Of a stretch of DNA of 64,000 nt, positions 62,501 through 64,000 are shown piece after piece. Made by a program: the position numbers and the translations under genes. Source of the DNA: Exaiptasia diaphana (taxonomy: Eukaryota > Cnidaria > Anthozoa > Actiniaria > Aiptasiidae); the NCBI RefSeq assembly GCF_001417965.1, contig NW_018384631.1, positions 268,649 to 332,648 on the forward strand, read 5' to 3'. The stretch's first letter is position 1; the number at the start of each line of letters is the position of its first letter. Below the pieces are notes generated by a model. That model saw nothing but the letters and a program-made list of their open reading frames with translations, was not told the DNA's origin and did no database searches.

Positions 62501-64000
62501 ACTGAAGCATTTTCAGACCCGACTGACGTACATTCTATAGTGATCGAGGAGCCTTCAACTACCTCTAATTCTTTTAAGGATTCTGTTATTTTTGGAGCGG
62601 ATTGACCACCTTTAAATGAATGACAAAGTGTTATCCATATTCTAAATTGAACAATAATTAATTCTAAAGCAAGCGCTTCAATATTATTTAATGTCATGAT
62701 TTAATGTGTATAGAGAGCAATTCACATAAGCATGAAACAATTCTTAACTATGTAGTGCTAAATAAGATTTAGTTATCAACTACCTAAGAATTGAGAACAA
62801 TGCTACAAAGGAATTTAAATAATTGGCAATGTGTTTATGCTTTGTTGAATTCTTAGTTACTTGATAACTAAATCTTATTTAGCAATACATATTAAGAATT
62901 GTTTCATGCTTATGTGACGTTCACTCTAATCTTTGAGCAATAACTAAGTTGATAGCAGTTTCTATGTAACTAAAACTAAACTCGATACATCAAAAGATAA
63001 TGCCATGTAACTAAAAAACCTAAACTAATCAAAATATATAATATCAAACTATAATTTCTTCTACAAAATCATTTCAAATTTCGAAAGAAGGCAGACGAGT
63101 TATGCCAAAAAAAAGGAGCAGCTTCACTGATCAGAAAATAAGCAGCGCGTAAGGATAGTAAAAGCTTTCTCTTGAAACAATGAAAAGTCAAATCTAACTT
63201 TCAAGATTGCAAATGAAAATACACCTACTTGCAGAAACGTTGTCATAGAAAATAGAACATTCGAATTTAGTAAAAAGGAATAAATTAAAACAAAACAAAA
63301 GAAAGCGTTCAGCCTCAGNNATCTTNTTTTGTCTTTTTAATTTATTCCTTTTTACTAAAATACAAATGTCCTATTTTTTATGACAACGTTTTCGCAAGTA
63401 GGTGTAATTAGGATATATTAATCTCAAGTCATTCGGCAGTAACCTTTTGCCTCAAAATATGTTTTGTTGAGAAAACAAATAAAAGTTATACAAGTACATA
63501 AACGATGCATCACAGACTAGCATGCCACAAACAAACCAAACAAATCTACCTTCCAGTGGTTTTATAGGAACAGCAGTTTCATCTTTTGGTANTGCTTTCT
63601 TTTCGGAGATTTCCACTGGCGTCGGACGCTTTTGATCTTTTTTGAGCTTTTGGGAAACTTGAGTTGGCTTTTCATCCTTTGGAAGAGCAAACGACACTGG
63701 TTCGCCAACACGGACTACGGGAGTCTCATCTTTCGGTACTGCTTTCGTTTCTGAGATTTCCACTGGTTTAATCTTTTCAGGAATAACAAATGATATCGGC
63801 TGACCAACTTCGCTAGTAGGTTCTTTTTTGTCTGGCTTTTCAATATCTACTTCGAAACTTCGCACTGACTTTCCAACTTCATTAACTGCGGTGCACTTGT
63901 AAGTCCCCTTGTCCTCGGGTGTTGGATGTTTAATCAACAGAGTTTGTGTGTCATCCTCTACAACGATCACAGTTCGATCATCTGGTTTGACTGGTTTATC
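22635..64000 (-). CDS. Giant titin-like multi-Ig protein, upstream section (E77 to E32), 5' end outside window
   Basis: Forty-six exons joined by GT-AG introns encode an almost uninterrupted array of I-set Ig domains (W-Y/F-K-D after strand C; D-x-G-x-Y-x-C in strand F) plus three PEVK-like segments. In titin, twitchin, kettin and UNC-89 such domains form elastic or scaffolding rods of the sarcomere; that this protein is cytoplasmic and muscle-associated is inferred from domain style and from the absence of signal peptide or membrane segments here. Nearly all introns are phase 1 at Ig borders. The reading frame ends in TAA at 22635-22637. No FN3 or kinase domain is present, unlike the A-band part of titin or twitchin. 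The start codon lies beyond 64000. A separate gene, or a long isoform continuing into E31, are both possible. Confidence 0.85.
23528..23973. other. 446-bp intron between E33 and E32
   Basis: No Ig-coding segment. In transcript sense it contains several TTTTGTCAT/ATTTGTCATCA motifs, shared with the intron at 44569-46313, and the frame of E33 stays open through most of it, apparently by composition. Confidence 0.6.
23974..24861 (-). CDS. E33: three Ig domains (triad, uniform block)
   Basis: Phase 1-1, 296 codons. [110 protein letters not shown]. Donor GTACGA. The open frame runs on into the intron by chance. Confidence 0.93.
24947..25564 (-). CDS. E34: two Ig domains (B-C, A missing)
   Basis: Phase 1-1, 206 codons. 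[19 protein letters not shown] opens a B domain (WYKGSIK, YKCEASN), then [26 protein letters not shown], turn KSRED, YKCEVKN. Three exons of this block (E34, E35, E38) lack the A domain. Confidence 0.92.
25674..26276 (-). CDS. E35: two Ig domains (B-C, A missing)
   Basis: Phase 1-1, 201 codons. A Gly/Ala-rich start ([16 protein letters not shown]) leads to [32 protein letters not shown] has a short loop ([13 protein letters not shown]), turn RSRGD, YKCEAVT. Confidence 0.92.
26350..27234 (-). CDS. E36: three Ig domains (triad, uniform block)
   Basis: Phase 1-1, 295 codons. [27 protein letters not shown] without Cys, [64 protein letters not shown], a lead also found in E39, turn RSRGD, YLCEARS. 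Confidence 0.93.
27338..28216 (-). CDS. E37: three Ig domains (triad, uniform block)
   Basis: Phase 1-1, 293 codons. [107 protein letters not shown], turn [12 protein letters not shown]. Confidence 0.93.
28313..28924 (-). CDS. E38: two Ig domains (B-C, A missing)
   Basis: Phase 1-1, 204 codons. [19 protein letters not shown], then a divergent strand A'/B region ([16 protein letters not shown]), [40 protein letters not shown], turn RSRDN, YKCEARS. Confidence 0.92.
29025..29909 (-). CDS. E39: three Ig domains (triad, uniform block)
   Basis: Phase 1-1, 295 codons. [96 protein letters not shown], turn RSRGD, YVCFAQS. C is clearly sister to the C domain of E36. Confidence 0.93.
29988..30863 (-). 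CDS. E40: three Ig domains (triad, uniform block)
   Basis: Phase 1-1, 292 codons. [107 protein letters not shown], turn RSRGD; strand F YKVEASN lacks Cys. Donor GTTAGT. Confidence 0.93.
30971..31849 (-). CDS. E41: three Ig domains (triad, uniform block)
   Basis: Phase 1-1, 293 codons. [40 protein letters not shown]; strand F YKVVATN lacks Cys. [20 protein letters not shown], short loop ([13 protein letters not shown]), [32 protein letters not shown], turn RSRGD, YRCQATN. Donor GTTTGT. Confidence 0.92.
31921..32799 (-). CDS. E42: three Ig domains (triad, uniform block)
   Basis: Phase 1-1, 293 codons. [20 protein letters not shown], strand B LIAYVSG without Cys, [72 protein letters not shown], turn RPVGD, YRCEAKN. 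Confidence 0.93.
32872..33753 (-). CDS. E43: three Ig domains (triad, uniform block)
   Basis: Phase 1-1, 294 codons. [106 protein letters not shown], turn RQSGE, YKCEAIN. Donor GTTAGT. Confidence 0.93.
33826..34698 (-). CDS. E44: three Ig domains (triad, uniform block)
   Basis: Phase 1-1, 291 codons. [74 protein letters not shown]; strand F YKFVANN lacks Cys. [26 protein letters not shown], turn KSRGD, YKCEAKN. An N lies in the adjoining intron at 34705. Confidence 0.92.
34865..35734 (-). CDS. E45: three Ig domains (triad, uniform block)
   Basis: Phase 1-1, 290 codons. [107 protein letters not shown], turn RSVGS, YKCVATN. One ambiguous base (N at 35046) leaves a single residue of C undetermined. 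Confidence 0.92.
35813..36688 (-). CDS. E46: three Ig domains (triad, uniform block)
   Basis: Phase 1-1, 292 codons. [80 protein letters not shown]: strand B gains a Cys ([19 protein letters not shown]), turn STHGN, YTCEAKN, so C also has a full Cys pair. Confidence 0.93.
36770..37645 (-). CDS. E47: three Ig domains (triad, uniform block)
   Basis: Phase 1-1, 292 codons. [106 protein letters not shown], turn SSRGG, YRCEARN. B is close to the second B domain of E49. Confidence 0.93.
37773..38648 (-). CDS. E48: three Ig domains (triad, uniform block)
   Basis: Phase 1-1, 292 codons. [20 protein letters not shown], strand B LVFKVRG without Cys, [47 protein letters not shown]: strand [20 protein letters not shown] with Cys, turn TSRGD, YTCEAKN. 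Confidence 0.93.
38744..40246 (-). CDS. E49: five Ig domains in one exon (B-C-A-B-C)
   Basis: Phase 1-1, 501 codons without an internal intron. Order: B ([27 protein letters not shown]), C ([25 protein letters not shown]), A ([32 protein letters not shown]), B ([26 protein letters not shown], strand F YKLVASN without Cys), C (WCKDD, turn VSRGD, YKCEAKN). The A domain starts directly after LQIKPEG, where an intron normally lies, so an intron has been lost between an A-less B-C exon and a full triad. Confidence 0.93.
40319..42043 (-). CDS. E50: two Ig domains, a PEVK-like repeat insert, then one Ig domain
   Basis: Phase 1-1, 575 codons, the longest exon in the window. [36 protein letters not shown] (shortened loop), [40 protein letters not shown]. 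Then about 300 residues rich in K, E, P, T and V (roughly 40575-41490) built of repeated QEVTLTT..DTKPK and [10 protein letters not shown] units. C follows: [32 protein letters not shown]. The insert sits between B and C without its own exon. In titin PEVK segments act as disordered springs; a similar role is inferred. Confidence 0.93.
42138..43004 (-). CDS. E51: three Ig domains (triad, uniform block)
   Basis: Phase 1-1, 289 codons. [82 protein letters not shown]: lacks the APEF lead ([20 protein letters not shown]), short loop ([12 protein letters not shown]), YTCEIKT. Confidence 0.93.
43132..44016 (-). CDS. E52: three Ig domains (triad, uniform block)
   Basis: Phase 1-1, 295 codons. [107 protein letters not shown], turn QSRGD, YKCEARN. 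Confidence 0.93.
44017..44313. other. 297-bp intron between E53 and E52
   Basis: AT-rich intron without recognisable coding segment or repeat. Confidence 0.6.
44314..44568 (-). CDS. E53: single C-type Ig domain lacking its first strand
   Basis: Phase 1-1, 85 codons. Starts [25 protein letters not shown], turn WSEGR, YRCESTT, ends IKVVG. The usual APEF..GD lead is absent, so strand A would have to come from the tail of E54 (QVTPVEEG) across the 1.7-kb intron. First exon of the uniform block in transcription order. Confidence 0.85.
44569..46313. other. 1.75-kb intron between E54 and E53, largest in the window
   Basis: Separates the alternating block (E54 upward) from the uniform block (E53 downward). 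Contains a MITE-like element at 45672-45931 and, over 44700-45420, degenerate copies of TTTTGTCATTAC in transcript sense. Long chance frames exist but show no domain. Confidence 0.6.
45672..45931. mobile_element. MITE-like element with about 54-bp terminal inverted repeats and TA flanks
   Basis: Left end CAGCCTTTTGCAAAAATTAT at 45672, right end its reverse complement at 45931; inverted repeats of about 54 bp with two mismatches, flanked by TA on both sides (45670-45671 and 45932-45933). 260 bp, no coding capacity. TA duplication and CAG termini suit a non-autonomous Tc1/mariner-type DNA transposon (family inference). Confidence 0.8.
46314..46943 (-). CDS. E54: two Ig domains plus tail (subtype 2)
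   Basis: Phase 1-1, 210 codons. [79 protein letters not shown]. Tail [15 protein letters not shown] replaces C. Donor GTCAGT. Resembles E25 and E56 rather than the uniform block. Confidence 0.92.
47097..47972 (-). CDS. E55: three Ig domains (triad, subtype 1)
   Basis: Phase 1-1, 292 codons. [39 protein letters not shown]; strand F YKIVVRN lacks Cys. [59 protein letters not shown], turn RSRGD, YKCEASN. C is close to those of E28 and E30. Confidence 0.93.
47973..49052. other. 1.08-kb intron between E56 and E55
   Basis: AT-rich except for a GC-richer patch at about 48628-48760 that forms a possible small exon (listed separately). No other structure seen. Confidence 0.6.
48628..48756 (-). other. 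Candidate 129-nt exon or GC-rich inserted fragment
   Basis: An open 43-codon segment bounded by AG (TTTCATCAG) and GT (GTAATC), phase 1 at both ends, so it could be included without frameshift. Encodes [20 protein letters not shown] then [15 protein letters not shown]. It is much richer in G+C than the surrounding intron and does not resemble Ig or PEVK sequence; the acceptor lacks a pyrimidine tract. May be a fragment of an unrelated repeat. Confidence 0.25.
49053..49829 (-). CDS. E56: A-type Ig, PEVK-like linker, B-type Ig and acidic tail (subtype 2)
   Basis: Phase 1-1, 259 codons. [46 protein letters not shown]. Then about 45 residues of K, E, P and V ([20 protein letters not shown]; near 49387-49536). 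[26 protein letters not shown]; strand F YSAVAFN lacks Cys. Tail: [18 protein letters not shown] short PEVK spring inside a triad, at the A-B border. Confidence 0.92.
50037..50918 (-). CDS. E57: three Ig domains (triad, subtype 1)
   Basis: Phase 1-1, 294 codons. [106 protein letters not shown], turn RSRGD, YKCEARN. Confidence 0.93.
50919..51213. other. 295-bp intron between E58 and E57
   Basis: No coding segment or repeat recognised. Confidence 0.6.
51214..52101 (-). CDS. E58: three Ig domains (triad, subtype 2)
   Basis: Phase 1-1, 296 codons. [113 protein letters not shown]. Confidence 0.93.
52298..53173 (-). CDS. E59: three Ig domains (triad, subtype 1)
   Basis: Phase 1-1, 292 codons. 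[21 protein letters not shown], strand B LETKVSG without Cys, [79 protein letters not shown]. Confidence 0.93.
53310..53978 (-). CDS. E60: linker plus two Ig domains (B-C, subtype 2)
   Basis: Phase 1-1, 223 codons. A linker of about 30 residues ([20 protein letters not shown]) takes the place of [67 protein letters not shown]. Confidence 0.92.
54157..54409 (-). CDS. E61: C-type Ig domain, phase 0 entry
   Basis: 84 codons plus one nucleotide. Starts [32 protein letters not shown], ends LVVEG. Entry is phase 0, the only such junction I infer, fed by E62. The preceding strand A is short and acidic (DELEEV). Confidence 0.85.
54561..54850 (-). CDS. E62: B-type Ig domain lacking strand A, third copy of the repeated exon pair
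   Basis: Phase 1 in, phase 0 out. [36 protein letters not shown]; strand F is YMVVAMN without Cys; then [10 protein letters not shown]. Homologous to E64 and E66 but more diverged and with a different 3' end (donor GTGTAA) that leads to a C domain instead of the IPG-ending linker. Confidence 0.87.
54917..55252 (-). CDS. E63: A-type Ig plus first strand of B, third copy
   Basis: Phase 1-1, 112 codons. [50 protein letters not shown], then [19 protein letters not shown], the A strand of the next Ig, so the intron after it splits the B domain. Only 66 bp separate it from E62. Confidence 0.9.
55380..55712 (-). CDS. E64: B-type Ig plus acidic linker, second copy
   Basis: Phase 1-1, 111 codons. 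[36 protein letters not shown], strand F YMAVAMN without Cys, then a linker ([20 protein letters not shown]) ending AAIPG. Protein identical to E66; I count about six base differences over 333, all silent. Confidence 0.92.
55713..56294. other. 582-bp intron splitting a B-type Ig (E65 to E64)
   Basis: AT-rich, one N at 56003. Positionally equivalent to the introns 57078-57433 and 54851-54916 of the repeated exon pairs but not visibly similar to them in sequence or length. Confidence 0.6.
56295..56630 (-). CDS. E65: A-type Ig plus first strand of B, second copy
   Basis: Phase 1-1, 112 codons. [50 protein letters not shown], then [16 protein letters not shown]. Donor GTTATT is weak but shared with E67. 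Confidence 0.9.
56745..57077 (-). CDS. E66: B-type Ig plus acidic linker, first copy
   Basis: Phase 1-1, 111 codons, protein identical to E64. Both lack the strand-F Cys (YMAVAMN). Acceptor CTTTTTTCAG. Confidence 0.92.
57078..57433. other. 356-bp intron splitting a B-type Ig (E67 to E66)
   Basis: No coding or repeat structure recognised. See 55713-56294 for the equivalent intron of the next copy. Confidence 0.6.
57434..57769 (-). CDS. E67: A-type Ig plus first strand of B, first copy
   Basis: Phase 1-1, 112 codons. [50 protein letters not shown], then [16 protein letters not shown]. About 94% identical to E65 by eye. Donor GTTATT. Confidence 0.9.
57873..57929 (-). CDS. E68: 57-nt linker exon
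   Basis: Phase 1-1; encodes [18 protein letters not shown], a K/E/P peptide. Acceptor ATATCTTTAG and donor GTACTA. Supported by open frame, matching phases and PEVK-like composition, but short, hence moderate confidence. Confidence 0.65.
58141..58427 (-). CDS. E69: one Ig domain, phase 2 entry
   Basis: 95 codons plus split ends (2 in, 1 out). [30 protein letters not shown], strand [12 protein letters not shown] without Cys, ends VIVEG. Strand B is LTVTV, so both core Cys are absent. Confidence 0.88.
58428..58731. other. 304-bp intron between E70 and E69
   Basis: Very AT-rich, with repeated AAATTATAATAAATT-like motifs at about 58661-58726. No coding segment seen. Confidence 0.6.
58732..58759 (-). 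CDS. E70: 28-nt microexon
   Basis: Phase 1 in, phase 2 out (2+24+2 nt), encoding AGVEDVPK. It is required to connect the phase-1 exit of E71 with the phase-2 entry of E69. Acceptor CATCTACAG, donor GTGAGT. Confidence 0.7.
58834..59145 (-). CDS. E71: one Ig domain
   Basis: Phase 1-1, 104 codons. [30 protein letters not shown], strand [11 protein letters not shown], ends LLVEG. Strand B is MYVQF without Cys. Confidence 0.9.
59254..59897 (-). CDS. E72: PEVK-like exon of about six degenerate repeats, no Ig
   Basis: 214 codons, phase 2 in, phase 1 out. Consists of degenerate units of about 35-40 residues with cores [41 protein letters not shown] and spacers such as [12 protein letters not shown] and [12 protein letters not shown]. 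Rich in K, E, P, V, D. No Ig core residues. By analogy with titin PEVK it would be an extensible disordered segment (inference). Donor GTACGC. Confidence 0.85.
59996..60029 (-). CDS. E73: 34-nt acidic microexon
   Basis: Phase 1 in, phase 2 out (2+30+2 nt), encoding [10 protein letters not shown]. Joins the phase-1 exit of E74 to the phase-2 entry of E72. Acceptor TATTTTTAG, donor GTACAG. Confidence 0.7.
60030..60410. other. 381-bp intron between E74 and E73
   Basis: No recognised structure; one N at 60218. Confidence 0.6.
60411..60713 (-). CDS. E74: one Ig domain
   Basis: Phase 1-1, 101 codons. [47 protein letters not shown], ends VVLTG. A-type lead but strand B (FEQKV) lacks Cys. Confidence 0.92.
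60768..60919. repeat. Imperfect inverted repeat (hairpin or MITE-like), about 152 bp
   Basis: Left arm AATGCTGACATTTCAATAGC through TTTGAGGTCACGCCTGTATT; right arm is its imperfect reverse complement (AATACAGGCATAACCTCAAA onward). Arms about 65 bp, spacer about 20 bp. No clear target-site duplication. Confidence 0.7.
61020..61065. repeat. Two-copy 23-bp tandem repeat next to the E75 donor
   Basis: TATACAGGTTAAGACGTAAT and TATACAGGTTGTGACGTAAT units, two mismatches, ending 5 bp from the exon border. Confidence 0.85.
61071..61667 (-). CDS. E75: two Ig domains (A-C, B missing)
   Basis: Phase 1-1, 199 codons. [74 protein letters not shown]; strand F YVVKATN lacks Cys. The only exon seen with A joined directly to C. 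Confidence 0.92.
61734..62609 (-). CDS. E76: three Ig domains (triad)
   Basis: Phase 1-1, 292 codons. [91 protein letters not shown]; related to E62/E64/E66. C: lead replaced by [32 protein letters not shown]. Acceptor CATTTAAAG is pyrimidine-poor. Confidence 0.92.
62723..62916. mobile_element. MITE-like inverted repeat, about 194 bp
   Basis: Starts CACATAAGCATGAAACAATT and ends with the reverse complement; arms about 78 bp with a few mismatches around a 40-bp centre. No coding capacity. Target-site duplication not evident, so a simple foldback remains possible. Confidence 0.7.
63220..63406. mobile_element. MITE-like inverted repeat with TA flanks, about 187 bp
   Basis: Left end TACACCTACTTGCAGAAACG, right end its reverse complement GCAAGTAGGTGTA; arms about 72 bp. 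TA at both ends would be the duplicated target if the element starts at CACCTACTTGC. Sequence in the centre contains N bases, as is common when hairpins are hard to read. Confidence 0.75.
63550..64000 (-). CDS. E77: end of an Ig domain plus PEVK-like repeats (cut by window edge)
   Basis: The Ig tail ([37 protein letters not shown]) is followed by about 90 residues of repeats: [20 protein letters not shown] and [15 protein letters not shown], with KAVPKDET cores. Ends PLEG at GTAGAT. One ambiguous base (N at 63592). Most upstream exon in the window. Confidence 0.88.

Larger units (their letters stand above)
62610..63549. other. 940-bp intron between E77 and E76
   Basis: Holds two inverted-repeat elements (62723-62916 and 63220-63406); N bases at 63319, 63320 and 63326. 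No coding segment seen. Confidence 0.65.

Noticed and set aside
1-64000. Fibronectin-III, kinase, SH3 or RhoGEF domains that would identify titin, twitchin or obscurin directly
   Set aside because: None of the translated exons shows their motifs (no W/L/Y FN3 pattern, no HRD/DFG kinase motifs), so no specific gene symbol was assigned.
1-64000. Retrovirus-like, LTR or Polinton-like copies, CRISPR arrays, rRNA genes
   Set aside because: No reverse transcriptase, integrase, capsid or terminase-like translation, no LTR pairs, no regularly spaced direct repeats and no rRNA-like stretches were seen.

Overview
The window is an internal stretch of one or two giant titin-like genes from an animal, read entirely on the minus strand, so transcription runs from 64000 towards 1. 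Spliceosomal GT-AG introns, intracellular-type I-set immunoglobulin (Ig) domains and an AT-rich, intron-dense layout point to a non-vertebrate metazoan. I cannot place the phylum from sequence alone. I resolve 77 coding exons, two of them cut by the window edges, which together carry about 48.5 kb of coding sequence (about 16,000 codons) and about 155 Ig domains. I see no fibronectin-III domain, kinase, signal peptide or membrane segment, so this resembles an I-band-like or spring region of a muscle giant. No bacterial-type operons, RNA genes, CRISPR arrays or virus-like elements were seen.

Exons are numbered E1 to E77 by window coordinate, so E77 is transcribed first. Most introns are phase 1 and sit between Ig domains. 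The typical exon is 865-890 nt and encodes three Ig domains: A (both canonical Cys, often after a GEAP motif), B (F-strand Cys only, often RPEF..KL) and C (F-strand Cys only, often APEF..GD and an RSRGD-like turn).

Layout from the 5' side of the gene. (1) 64000-54157, E77-E61: a heterogeneous region with single or paired Ig domains, phase-shifting microexons, two PEVK-like repeat segments (E77, E72) and a tandemly repeated two-exon unit (E67-E62). (2) 53978-46314, E60-E54: triads that alternate between two subtypes. (3) 44568-22635, E53-E32: a long block of only one triad subtype, including a five-Ig exon (E49) and an exon with a large PEVK-like insert (E50). (4) 21457-6396, E31-E15: again alternating subtypes, i.e. 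a six-Ig super-repeat. (5) 6178-3904: two further triads and a single Ig. (6) 3703-1: four rounds of a three-exon Ig / acidic linker / Ig repeat.

The most important oddity is the in-frame TAA at 22635-22637. It falls exactly where other triad exons have their splice donor. The uniform block that it closes is also bounded by two of the largest introns (21458-22634 and 44569-46313). Either two neighbouring titin-like genes meet here, or E32 is an alternative terminal exon. Several introns hold short inverted-repeat (MITE-like) elements. I found no new non-muscle system. The interest lies in the modular architecture, exon homogenisation and possible isoform structure.
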